Source of the DNA: Rhizobium sophorae
Lineage (GTDB): Bacteria > Pseudomonadota > Alphaproteobacteria > Rhizobiales > Rhizobiaceae
Length of the DNA stretch: 43,252 bases
Assembly (NCBI RefSeq): GCF_013087515.1
Contig: NZ_JABFCN010000064.1
Span: forward strand, 1-43,252
Direction of reading: 5' to 3'
A program made the translations under genes and the position numbers. The first letter of the stretch is position 1. Each line of letters starts with the position of its first letter. Below the pieces are notes generated by a model. It saw only the letters and a list, made by a program, of their open reading frames with translations. It did not search any database and had not been told where the DNA came from. Below, piece by piece: positions 30,623 through 39,273 of this stretch.

Positions 30623-32620
30623 TTAGACTAGCTGTTGCATTCGCAAGTAGTGGTATTCCTTGAGTACGCTTCCCGTTGCGAAACTCGCCGGTCGGGAAAG
30701 GACGCGGGCGAGTTTCGCGACATCGTTCTGTTCGACTAGGAGCGCAGCCAATTGCCCAATAGAGAGCGATGCCGTAGGGAGTGAGCGAATCCAAATCTGC
30801 CTCGATACGTCATCATTCAGATTATTAGCGATGGCCAGGGTCTTTCGCAGCTTTTCGAGCGTTTCGTTTGCCTTCTTCACTCTCTTCTTGGCCGAAGGAT
30901 CTTTCGCCACCAGCTCGCTATCTGTTAGAGCAGCAGAAAGCTGTGCGAAGACAAATCGATCTTGCAGGGTTCCATAGTCGAAAAGGGTCATGGAAAGACG
31001 AATGATCTTCCTGGCGCGGTGCTCCAGAACGAAACCGTCCTCGAAAACAATCCGGCCATGGCTCTCAAGCATGGATTGATGCTGGAGGGCTTGCGCTTGT
31101 GAGGCAACGATGCCCTCAAGATAAAGAAGTATCGCGTCGGCTGCGTTGCCCGACATGGCGGTGCGCGTAATGGGTTTGGCTTTGCACTCGATAAATATGA
31201 TCGTATTGTCATCCTCGAGAACCAGATCGCACTCTCCATCGGCACCGGCCATCTGGTACGATTTAGCTTCTATCGTCGGATGGACATCTCGAAACTTCAG
31301 GATTGCGCCGGTGGTTCGCTCGAGGCCCTCACCCGTCAATGCGCCAATTTCATCTTTTGTGAGCACTTTGCGAAGGCCAGCAGCGACGGCCTCGTAGCAG
31401 GCAGGGCCAAATGCCGATCGAGTCGGGATAAACACGTCCGCGGTCGAACCTGCCCTGCAGAAAGGCTTGAACATGAGATCTGCTTCGGGTGCTGAGAAGG
31501 GAGATACGTAGTTGTTGTTCGGGGTTGGAGCTTGATGCGTCAGGTCACGAAGCAACGCAGACACCGTTTCTGCAGGAAGAACGGACTCCAATGCGCTCTC
31601 AGTTAAAACGCCAGGACTGGTTGCTACCTCTCTTATCAGGGCCTCTGATGCGGTTGCTGCGTCCTCCACTCCCCATCCCAACTGACCGCGCAGCCTTGAA
31701 TCCTGATCGGTGCCAAAGAAGCTACGGAGAAATATGGGAGTAATGAACGGCGTCCATTGCTGCAGCGAAAATAGGTGATCATGCAGCGTCGCGTCAGCGA
31801 GCCACTGGTCGATATCCCTAGTCGACACGCTCAACGCCCAAAACTGGCCGTAGCTCTCTATGCCGGTCAGGGCTACAAGATCGCGGGCCAGCGCCACAGC
31901 CTGATGCAGGACATCATTATGGTCAGCTACGATGGACGTCAAACCTTCCACGCGGGCCGTCAGCTGCCAGAGAAATCCGAAGGGCACGGAGGATTCTCTT
32001 GGGTGCTGTTTTGGATTGCGTGAGTATAGGACTTGGTCGAACTCATAATCATAAAGGCGCCTTGCTAAGCCTTCCAAGAAGGAAAAAGCTTTTGTCCGGC
32101 CAACGCTTGTCAATCGCGCAAGGATCTGCTGTGTGACGGTCAGGAAACCGTCCGAATTGCGGTCAATGCCCGTCTCGTCGAGCGAGAAACTGTGGCCGCC
32201 ATCACGCAAGCGTTGCAGGGCAGCGACCATGTTTTCCGTCTTTGAATCGGGCGTTCTGAAGTTGTTTAAGGCTAACAACCGCCTACCTACATCAAGCGCA
32301 ATGTGCCATCGTTCGTGGCTTGGTTTGATAAGACCTTGTGAGACAGGAAAGCGCTGCGCGATCTTTTCCAACACGAAGAGCAGCGCGCCGTCTCTCCCCG
32401 TGAGGGCGTTTGACAATGCTGCGTAGCGGATAAGCTTTCGCAGGTCGGCCACTGAAAAGGGGCTTCCGTCGTCCAAAAGAACTTTTGCTAGCATTGCGTT
32501 AAGTTGCTCCTCCTCGTCACGAAACGCGACGGCAGGTGGAGGAAGCTCGGTTCTTCCTGGATTGTCCCATGCCGCTTCAAGGTAGAGGACAAAATCTCGG
32601 AAATTATTGGATTCGGACAT
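30623..32620 (-). CDS. Large protein with a PD-(D/E)xK nuclease-like motif, 665 aa
   Basis: The function is not recognised. The protein is soluble, with no signal peptide. The first 430 residues are largely helical with no known motif. Around residues 460-485 is a typical restriction-endonuclease-like core: GECDLVLEDDNTIIFIECKAK, with Asp465, Glu478 and Lys480 spaced as D-x12-E-x-K. This core is found in restriction enzymes, DNA-repair nucleases and many phage-defence effectors. The last 150 residues are helical and charged (KKRVKKANETLEKLRKTLAIA). The gene is divergent from another nuclease-like gene with a shared 394-bp upstream region. A defence role is a reasonable guess from the motif and the accessory setting. 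Confidence 0.75.
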   Translation of the reverse strand: MSESNNFRDFVLYLEAAWDNPGRTELPPPAVAFRDEEEQLNAMLAKVLLDDGSPFSVADLRKLIRYAALSNALTGRDGALLFVLEKIAQRFPVSQGLIKPSHERWHIALDVGRRLLALNNFRTPDSKTENMVAALQRLRDGGHSFSLDETGIDRNSDGFLTVTQQILARLTSVGRTKAFSFLEGLARRLYDYEFDQVLYSRNPKQHPRESSVPFGFLWQLTARVEGLTSIVADHNDVLHQAVALARDLVALTGIESYGQFWALSVSTRDIDQWLADATLHDHLFSLQQWTPFITPIFLRSFFGTDQDSRLRGQLGWGVEDAATASEALIREVATSPGVLTESALESVLPAETVSALLRDLTHQAPTPNNNYVSPFSAPEADLMFKPFCRAGSTADVFIPTRSAFGPACYEAVAAGLRKVLTKDEIGALTGEGLERTTGAILKFRDVHPTIEAKSYQMAGADGECDLVLEDDNTIIFIECKAKPITRTAMSGNAADAILLYLEGIVASQAQALQHQSMLESHGRIVFEDGFVLEHRARKIIRLSMTLFDYGTLQDRFVFAQLSAALTDSELVAKDPSAKKRVKKANETLEKLRKTLAIANNLNDDVSRQIWIRSLPTASLSIGQLAALLVEQNDVAKLARVLSRPASFATGSVLKEYHYLRMQQLV

Positions 32621-33014
32621 CGGGCAACCCTATCAAAGTTTATGTAGCCGAAATTCTATTACCCTACTCCTAATTGCAAGGCGTCTTAGCTGCGGCCGAT
32701 TACGTGCCTCGAATAATAGGCAATCTGCATTCAGGCAGCTGCCCACTGCCGGCCAGCGTGATTGAAATAGCTTGAGGCTTGCAGCACTTGTCGATGCAGC
32801 GTCTCCTCGATCGCCTACGGGAGGAGGAAAAGCCACGATTGGCGGCACCGTGATCATCCGGCCCGCAATCCATTAGGGGAAAACTCCCCGCGATCCAGGC
32901 TAGCGGTTTCCACCCGCGGCTTGATCGTCGTTTGGCATTTTGGGCTGGAGTTTGCTGTATCGTAACAATTGTCCCGATATGAATCGGCATTTAGCGGTTT
33001 CGCGAGAGTCGATC
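32621..33014. promoter_or_regulatory. Divergent promoter region of the two nuclease-like genes
   Basis: This 394-bp interval lies between start codons pointing away from each other, so it must carry both promoters. I see no strong -35/-10 pair, palindrome or conserved operator, and no supported small gene. Confidence 0.3.
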
Positions 33015-34871
33015 ATGTCTGGTGTGAATGAGGATCAAATCAGGGATTATTTGATCGACAATTTGGATCTGGTGGAACCAAACCTGAAATTTCTAGGTAA
33101 GGAACACCACCTCAGGAACCCAAATGGCTCAGACGGATTCCTCGATATATTCGCGGTCGCACCGGGAGGTGAGTATGTAATCATTGAGATCAAACGGACG
33201 CGAAGTGCATCGCGCGATGCAGTGCATGAACTGATCAAATATGCCGCACTTCTTCGACACAAGCTTCTAGTCAAGGAGCGGGAATACCGCTTTATCCTTC
33301 TATCTGTGGACTGGGTGGATCTGCATGTCCCGTTTTCCGAGTGGATGCGGAACTGCCCCTATGACGTTTCGGCTGGACGAATTGTGCTGGGGCAAAATAA
33401 ACTTCCGGCTCGCATCGAAAAGGTTGTTTCGAATCCGCGTGTTCTCAATCGTCGCATTGCTCGAAGGCACTACATGTGGCGGTTTGGGTCTCAACCGGAC
33501 ATCGACCGAGCCATAAAGCTCATCGCAAAGCACATGAACACCAGCGGTGTCGAAGATTTCATTCTGATTTTTTCCAAAATACCCGCCGATGACATGCACT
33601 ACCTATACTTTGCTCAGCAACAAAACTCGAAGGAGTTCTATCTGAACGATCTCGAGAGACGACTTTCGCGAGCGGCGTTTCGAGAAGTCAAGGATGACGT
33701 AGAGGGTCACGTCCTCCAAATCGATCAAGAGGCTGTCGCAGCTGATAGGATGTACGAACCTGGTTTCGAACTTGTCCATTCGAGATTGAGATCGATCAGC
33801 TCTACGATCTCGTACCCGGAGCGGGCAGGCGAATGGTTCACGCCTGATCGTATTAGCGAGGCCGAGATCAGGCGTTACGGCAGGTTCATCGATGTATCGA
33901 TGACTGACGCGGAGCTGATCAAAGAACTCGTTGTAACGGATTCGTTCAATGATCTCGATATTGTTGCCACGACCGAATCGAATGCACAGATGGGAGAGCT
34001 GGCCGCATCTGTGAAGCGTGCGCTTCAATTTAACAACGAGTGGCATGCGACCCTGCGTGAGCTCTTCGAATACGCGAGTGCAGGTGGACCGGCGGTGATA
34101 CGCCTTCAAATCTACAGCAATGACGATATTCTCCGCGTTCTGGCAGCGGAGTACTACGAGGCTAGCCTCTACACCCCTGCACTCCAATGTGAGATCGAGT
34201 TTGTGACCCGCCGCGAGGTGTTCCAGGGCTTCCTGGAATGGGATGGAGCACCGGTAGACGTTCGATCCGTCATACGTCGTCACTTCGGAGATCACGCGCG
34301 CGACTATGCTTCGGAGAAATTTTGGGGCTCGCACCGACCACGGAACATGGATGTCATGTCGGATCTTGGCCTGCGCTATTCGATCGGAAAGACCTCCGAA
34401 AGAAGTTTCCATCGCGTTCGCCTGCAAGGCAAAGAAATGGTCGTACAATCAGCAAAGGAAGGGCTTCCGGATTTTGTCACATATGCCCAGGAGGCCGTCG
34501 CCGAATTGGCGCAGTTTTTTGATGAGACCGACACCGGGTTTGAAAACGCCATCGCAGGTTACCACTATCAGAAAATAGTTCAGGCTGAGGCCTTTCTCAA
34601 ACAGGTCATATCGGCCACTCGCGCGACAAAAACGGACAAGTTTTGGCTTGGTCAACTACCAGCCGGGTGTGACTACTGTGGTCGCCCATTTGCACACCTA
34701 AGGTATATGGCTGACGGATCATTCAAAAGAGAACCTTCTGGCAACTGGTGTGCGGCTTGTTTGGTGGACAAAACCCGCTCAAGCGGCGGGTTTACCGGCG
34801 AGATTTACTTCGCAACGAGCAAGGGCTGGCAGTTGGTAGAGACTGACCAGTTTTCGGCCGTCATCGCGTAA
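33015..34871 (+). CDS. NucS-like nuclease-domain protein with C-terminal zinc-binding motif, 618 aa
   Basis: The start at 33015 (MSGVNEDQIRDYLIDNLDLVE) has GAGAG upstream; ATG 32979 in frame is an alternative. The N-terminal 100 residues look like the catalytic domain of NucS/EndoMS-type nucleases (DUF91-like): GSDGFLDIFAV with Asp44, then YVIIEIKRTRS with Glu58 and Lys60. A long middle region of unknown fold follows (about residues 120-550). Near the C-terminus CDYCGRPF and NWCAACL form a four-cysteine zinc-binding pair. It is divergent from the other nuclease-like gene. NucS enzymes cut mismatched or branched DNA, but the large extra part means the real role may differ. Confidence 0.75.
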   Translation: MSGVNEDQIRDYLIDNLDLVEPNLKFLGKEHHLRNPNGSDGFLDIFAVAPGGEYVIIEIKRTRSASRDAVHELIKYAALLRHKLLVKEREYRFILLSVDWVDLHVPFSEWMRNCPYDVSAGRIVLGQNKLPARIEKVVSNPRVLNRRIARRHYMWRFGSQPDIDRAIKLIAKHMNTSGVEDFILIFSKIPADDMHYLYFAQQQNSKEFYLNDLERRLSRAAFREVKDDVEGHVLQIDQEAVAADRMYEPGFELVHSRLRSISSTISYPERAGEWFTPDRISEAEIRRYGRFIDVSMTDAELIKELVVTDSFNDLDIVATTESNAQMGELAASVKRALQFNNEWHATLRELFEYASAGGPAVIRLQIYSNDDILRVLAAEYYEASLYTPALQCEIEFVTRREVFQGFLEWDGAPVDVRSVIRRHFGDHARDYASEKFWGSHRPRNMDVMSDLGLRYSIGKTSERSFHRVRLQGKEMVVQSAKEGLPDFVTYAQEAVAELAQFFDETDTGFENAIAGYHYQKIVQAEAFLKQVISATRATKTDKFWLGQLPAGCDYCGRPFAHLRYMADGSFKREPSGNWCAACLVDKTRSSGGFTGEIYFATSKGWQLVETDQFSAVIA

Positions 34872-35023
34872 CTCAGCCCCGGGTTGGAATCATAGACTGT
34901 TGGTCTGGACGCGCAACGACTCAAGTCACGCATAGTCAAGACGAGGCGGCTAAACTCGGTCGACCAACGCTGCCTCTTCGCATAATCCGGCTTAGGCCTT
35001 GGAGGCAGCAGAATGAACTTCTT

Positions 35024-35048
35024 AAACCCGTCCAAGCCCGTCGGACGG
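35024..35048 (-). terminator. Possible intrinsic terminator beyond the recombinase gene
   Basis: On the minus strand CCGTCC (35048-35043) pairs with GGACGG (35033-35028) around a 9-nt loop and is followed by GTTTAAG. The stem is short and the T run has only three residues. It lies 9 nt after the end of the recombinase gene. The rest of 34872-35056 is without feature. Confidence 0.3.
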
Positions 35049-35056
35049 ATGTTTCG

Positions 35057-36250
35057 TCATCCCATTATGCGAGTCGCCCGCCCACTTCGCCGCGTCGCGT
35101 TGTTGTAGTAGCTGGACGCTTGCTGAAGCGACCGGTGCCTCGACTGCTCCATCGCCTCGGGTAACGGGATGCCGCGGTTGGCTGCTTCCGTCAGATACCC
35201 CGACCGTAATCCATGCGCCGAAAACTCCCCCACCTCCAATCGGGCCATTTCGACGCGCAACTTGACGATATCATTGACCGCCTTCGGATCGAGCGCCCGG
35301 CGAGACACATTGCCCCAGCGATCGATCGCCCGGAACACACTGCCGCCGTCGATCTTGGCGGCGGCCAGCCAGGCATGCAGCGCCTCCACCGGCCGGCCGG
35401 TCAGATAGACGACCTCGTCCTGGCCGGCGCCGGAATTTTTGGTGCGGCCGAGGTGGATGGAGAGCGAGGGGAGGGGGCTTCCATCCTCGACAGTCACCGG
35501 CGGCTCGATCGTTAGCTGTTCTTTCCGCAGGCCGGCCACCTCGCTGCGCCGGCGGCCGCCGGAGCCGAAGGCGACCATCAGTATGGCCCGGTCGCGCAGA
35601 TCGCGCAGGCTGTCGCCGCTGCAGGTCGCCAGCAGTTTGGCCAAAACATCGCCGGTGACCGCCTTGGCGCTCTTGCGGCGGCGCGTCCGGGGGACGGCGC
35701 GCACGGCGAGACGAATGGCGGATTTCAAAGTCGGGGAGGCGAAGGCGCCGTCGAGGCCGCGCCACTTGGTCAGCGTCGACCAGTTGGCGAGCCGTCGTCC
35801 GACGGTCGCCGGCGCATGCGGCCCGGCCGACCGGAGAAAGCCCCCGTCTCGCAAGGACTGGTCCACCTCGGGCGGCATGCCGTGCTGGGGATCGCTTTCG
35901 CGCCGCGTCGGATCCCAGAGATGATGGGCGACGAACTTCAGCAGCAGCGCTTCCGGTGCCGGCCAGGGCAGCGGACTTTCGGTCGCCGCTAAGCACCAGG
36001 CCTCGAGGTAAGCGAAATCGGACGTCAGCGCCCGAAGCGTGTTGGCACCCATGCCTTCGTTGACCAGATGTTTGAGCGTCTCGACGTCCTGGTCGGACAG
36101 GATTTCGGCGAGTTTGTCGCGCCGGTCGATCGGCAGCACCGCGGCAATGGTGTCGAGGGTTTCGGCCCGCCGGGCGATCGCGTCTGGTGCCGTGTTCGCA
36201 GCAAGAATGTCCAAAATGCCTCCTGAGGCGCGAAAACCGGGTGTCAGCAC
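35057..36250 (-). CDS. Tyrosine recombinase / integrase
   Basis: A 397-residue site-specific recombinase starting at GTG 36250 (GGAGGG upstream). The N-terminal part is a SAM-like helical domain (DKLAEILSDQDVETLKHLVNEGMGANTLRALTSDFAYLEAW). The catalytic domain holds Arg in GSGGRRRSEVAGL (about residue 234), the HxxR box in FSAHGLRSGYLTEAA, and the terminal SRHRSLQQASSYYNNA with the nucleophile Tyr. This type is common on repABC plasmids, where it may resolve dimers or move cassettes. A 33-bp inverted repeat lies 56 nt upstream of its start and may be its target. Confidence 0.9.
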   Translation of the reverse strand: MLTPGFRASGGILDILAANTAPDAIARRAETLDTIAAVLPIDRRDKLAEILSDQDVETLKHLVNEGMGANTLRALTSDFAYLEAWCLAATESPLPWPAPEALLLKFVAHHLWDPTRRESDPQHGMPPEVDQSLRDGGFLRSAGPHAPATVGRRLANWSTLTKWRGLDGAFASPTLKSAIRLAVRAVPRTRRRKSAKAVTGDVLAKLLATCSGDSLRDLRDRAILMVAFGSGGRRRSEVAGLRKEQLTIEPPVTVEDGSPLPSLSIHLGRTKNSGAGQDEVVYLTGRPVEALHAWLAAAKIDGGSVFRAIDRWGNVSRRALDPKAVNDIVKLRVEMARLEVGEFSAHGLRSGYLTEAANRGIPLPEAMEQSRHRSLQQASSYYNNATRRSGRATRIMG

Positions 36251-36305
36251 GGCCGCATTGGCCCTCCATTGATACCGTTTTCGCTGATTTGCGGCGTTAT
36301 AGCAA

Positions 36306-36338
36306 TCACTTCCGATAAGCAGTACTTATCGGAAGTGA
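36306..36338. repeat. 33-bp inverted repeat, candidate recombination or operator site
   Basis: TCACTTCCGATAAG (36306-36319) and CTTATCGGAAGTGA (36325-36338) are perfect 14-bp arms around CAGTA. Viewed as 11-bp arms with a 7-bp centre plus flanks, the size matches core sites of tyrosine recombinases. It lies between the recombinase gene and the RHE_PE00001-type gene, which diverge. It could also be an operator shared by the two. Confidence 0.6.
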
Positions 36339-36421
36339 GGCGTCGTCTCAACGATGTCGACCAGTGACGGATGCTAACTCCGCAATAGCGTCCGTTTAAC
36401 AAATCATTTACCATGAATTCA

Positions 36422-37471
36422 ATGCGTTATGATTTGTCCAAAATCCTCATGACCAGCCTTCAGCGACCGGTTGCTGACGCGACCTGTTGGTGCGGCTCGA
36501 CGAGCGCATCGCCCGTTCACCGGTCGGGCAAGGCTGGATCGAACGATCGCACTATACCGACGCCTGCGCCTCGCTGTGGATCGATGGTGAACTCGTCCAC
36601 TTGGAAGACCTCGTCCTCCATGACGCCACCCGCGATATTCGCACACCCACCCATGAGCTGACCATCGCCCGCGACGTGCTGCGCACCCGCCGGCGGGTTG
36701 CCGGCCAATCTCCTGATTGGGCGCTCTCTGCCGACGGCATCCGCTCGCTGCGCCAGGCGTGGCCTGGACCATCTTTGGGTGGCGGTGGCGAGGTTGAAAG
36801 GGAAGCCGACGTGGAGCCTGCTCCGGTTCGGGAAGGGGAGGGGGACGATGCCGACGGTGGCGAAAAAGCCGGGCCGAGCCGAGATCCGCGAACGCAATGC
36901 GTTGGTCTATGATCTCGACTGGGACGAGGATGCCCGGCTCGACGAATGGCGCGGGGTGCTCCGCCAGGCCGAACACCTGCCGGTGGTGCTGCAGGCGATT
37001 GTCGCCCTCGATGCCTGGAACGAGTTTTCCGTCCTTCAGCACGCGCCCTGGCTCGGCCGGCTGTTTTGCGCCTCAATCCTGCGCCAGGCCGGCATCACCA
37101 CCGGCGCCCATCTGGCCGCCATTAACCTCGGCCTCAAAACCATTCCCGTCGATCGGCGCCGCCATCGCGACCGGGAAACTCGAATGCTCGCCATCGCGCG
37201 AGGTCTTTTGGCGGCGGCCGAGATCGGCATGAAAGAGCATGACCGGCTGGTGCTGGCGAAGACTATGATGGACCGAAAGCTGGACGGGCGCCGGACGTCT
37301 TCAAAGCTGCCGGAGCTGGTCGAGCTCGTCATGGCAAAGCCGCTCGTGTCGGCCGGGATGGTGGCGAAGACGCTCGACGTCACGCCGCAGGCGGCGCGGC
37401 GGATTGTTTTGGAGCTGGGCTTGCGTGAGATGACGGGCAGGGGGAGGTTTCGAGCGTGGGGGATTTCGTAG
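36422..37471 (+). pseudogene. RHE_PE00001-family (DUF1612/HTH) gene with frame breaks
   Basis: The gene begins MRYDLSKILMTSLQRPVADAT at 36422. It then shifts frame near 36480-36484 into LLVRLDERIARSPVGQGWIE through SADGIRSLRQAW to VREGEGDDADGG. It shifts back near 36869 into KKPGRAEIRERNALVYDLDWDEDARLDEW and ends RGRFRAWGIS at 37471. All pieces are strongly protein-like and belong, in order, to one rhizobial plasmid family with a C-terminal helix-turn-helix (AKPLVSAGMVAKTLDVTPQAARRIVLELGL). The second break seems to include an internal deletion of an acidic linker. The C-terminal piece might still be made from a later start. The family's function is unknown. Confidence 0.75.
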
Positions 37472-37523
37472 CGAAGTGGCTAAACGAAATAACCTCCACA
37501 TTGAGCCGATGAATCGAATCAAC

Positions 37524-38267
37524 TCAGTTGATCCTGATGGTAGCGTAGGACAGGGATGACAAGTCTACTTTCAGCTCGTCCGTGAAATGCATCTCATATG
37601 CATTCGCATCGTATCCCACGAACCGCACGCCTCTTGCCCGTAAGCTTCGAAACACGCGGCAAACTGCCGATATGAAGAGAGGTATAACGTTGAAATAGAG
37701 CTGTTTGTCAGGGTAGCCCTCTCGCCGTGCCTTCGAGAAAAATTCGCTGAAGCTGAGGTCAGCTTTCAATTGTCCCAGAAGCTTGCTTCTGTTCAAAGCA
37801 CTCATTTTGCCTTCTAGAGCAGGTGAATTTTGACTGGGGTCGAGGCGAAACAGGAAATCTTCGGCCTTGTAGAGTTGGCGTCCGACATGTGCCTCGCCTA
37901 CCAAGGTGTGGCTCGCGATCAAAAATTCGGCGCCGCTGAACCGATGGGGGCCTCCATCCTGCGCCATCGTATTGTTCCAGCTGGAGAACAGTTCGTGATC
38001 TCTGTGATGGATCGCATTTCTAAGCATTAAAATAAGCGCGGTGTCGGCATGATCAAAATAATTGAAAACCGCTCGATCTACGTCATAAACGCTGTGAAAA
38101 GCTTCTAGCTTCGCCTCGAATGCGCGATCGAGATTATCGATGGCTTCCTCTAGGTCTACTTTTTTTAGCTCGTTGAACCTGGCATTCGCTTCTGCGTAGA
38201 TACGCATTGAATTGGCAAGCTTAGCGACGGCACGTTCAGTAATCTTCATCTTTGCTTCTGTGTTCAT
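37524..38267 (-). CDS. HEPN-like hypothetical protein, 247 aa
   Basis: No family is recognised with certainty. The N-terminal 60 residues form charged helices (AKLANSMRIYAEANARFNELKKVDLEEAID). At residues 78-92, LILMLRNAIHHRDHE contains Arg83 followed by His87/His88, the R-x(4-6)-H arrangement of HEPN ribonuclease domains that occur in toxin and abortive-infection systems. The rest is mixed alpha/beta without motif. No ribosome site is obvious at either ATG (38267 or 38249). Base composition is visibly richer in A/T than the tra genes, which points to separate acquisition. It stands alone, convergent with the preceding pseudogene. Confidence 0.6.
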   Translation of the reverse strand: MNTEAKMKITERAVAKLANSMRIYAEANARFNELKKVDLEEAIDNLDRAFEAKLEAFHSVYDVDRAVFNYFDHADTALILMLRNAIHHRDHELFSSWNNTMAQDGGPHRFSGAEFLIASHTLVGEAHVGRQLYKAEDFLFRLDPSQNSPALEGKMSALNRSKLLGQLKADLSFSEFFSKARREGYPDKQLYFNVIPLFISAVCRVFRSLRARGVRFVGYDANAYEMHFTDELKVDLSSLSYATIRIN

Positions 38268-38476
38268 AGGCGGTCAGCTTGGGGAAAGGCAGCCCAGGCG
38301 CTCGACAGGCAATCGATCGCCTGCTCAGTATCCGAGTACGCACAACTATACCATCTGTACAGACACGGATGCAAAGGGCCAGGATTCAAAATGAAAAAGG
38401 AGTACAACCCACCCCTCGTGTTGGAGTTCGTGTGATGCCTTTGATACAAACGCCGGTTCTCAGAATTAGACCATTG

Positions 38477-38815
38477 CTAGCCCGTCGAAGGGTAAAGCGG
38501 GCTTCCGCCATTTTGCTTTTCAAGAAAGTCGAAACAACTGGCAGCGTCGGGATCGCTCATATCGATCCCGTATTCTTCTCCAAAGATCGCCAGAAAGAAG
38601 AACAGCCTCTTGTCTTCCGTGTAGACGAAGTCGAATTCGTGAAGGACCTCGTAGACATCGGAGTTCTCACGGAACAGTGCGTCATGCGCGTAGAGCCGGC
38701 GGCGGGAGTAACCCCACGTCGACGGTTGTTCACCGATCCTCACATACCGCCGGACGGGATCGAGCGCTTCCATCCCTAGAAGTTCCTGCCGCCACGGCCA
38801 CCTCGCCAAAGACAT
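38477..38815 (-). CDS. Hypothetical protein, 112 aa
   Basis: The frame reads as a normal soluble protein (YVRIGEQPSTWGYSRRRLYAHDALFRENSDVYEVLHEFDFVYTEDKRLFFFLAIFGEEYG) with many aromatic and acidic residues. The start at 38815 lacks a clear ribosome site, and the gene may be a fragment of something longer. It reads in the same direction as the HEPN-like gene, 209 nt upstream of it. An overlapping plus-strand frame looks less protein-like. No function can be given. Confidence 0.4.
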   Translation of the reverse strand: MSLARWPWRQELLGMEALDPVRRYVRIGEQPSTWGYSRRRLYAHDALFRENSDVYEVLHEFDFVYTEDKRLFFFLAIFGEEYGIDMSDPDAASCFDFLEKQNGGSPLYPSTG

Positions 38816-39273
38816 CGATGCCCTGATGCCATGGCCTATGACGCCCGCATCAAAGCCTCACAATGAGCTCGTCAGATACTATTCGGTGAGCTCACATCCA
38901 GCCCTCAGCCAGCACTACCCAGTAGCGGAAACTGAAAAATCAATGGGGCGTGGACGGCGCATACGGCGCAGCGCACGTCTTGGTGCTCAGCAGGATTGGC
39001 ACTGCCGCATGTCCGACACTACGTGCAGCACCTCCTCGATCCACTCCGCCGCGCCTTCGGAAAACCACATGAAGCTAAATTCCGTCGATGCACTCGAGCG
39101 CAGAAAAAAGGCAGGCCCTAATCAACCCGAGGACAAATACTCACAATTTCCGCGATGCGCCGGTTCTTCTTCTGGCCTAAACTCGCTTGCCAAATGGATT
39201 TTCGCACGAGTCAGGTTGTGGTAGTCACGATCGAAAGCGAATCCGATGATTGTTCAGGTGCCGGCGGTAAACG
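38816..39273. other. Gene-free interval upstream of the fusion gene
   Basis: About 460 bp without a convincing gene. Short open frames have skewed Ser/Arg/Pro content and no ribosome sites. No precursor peptide, tRNA or palindrome was found. It should contain the promoter of the large gene at 39274, but I cannot point to a -35/-10 pair. Confidence 0.3.

Noticed and set aside
30356..30663. Overlapping short plus-strand frames after the second palindrome
   Set aside because: No ribosome sites, no motifs, and they overlap each other; one reads somewhat protein-like (YEALVAKAEKG) and might be a gene remnant, but I cannot support it.
38826..39224. A 132-codon plus-strand frame before the fusion gene, considered as a precursor peptide for the radical SAM enzyme
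   Set aside because: It lacks a ribosome site, a conserved leader, repeats or a Cys/Gly-rich core; composition looks random.
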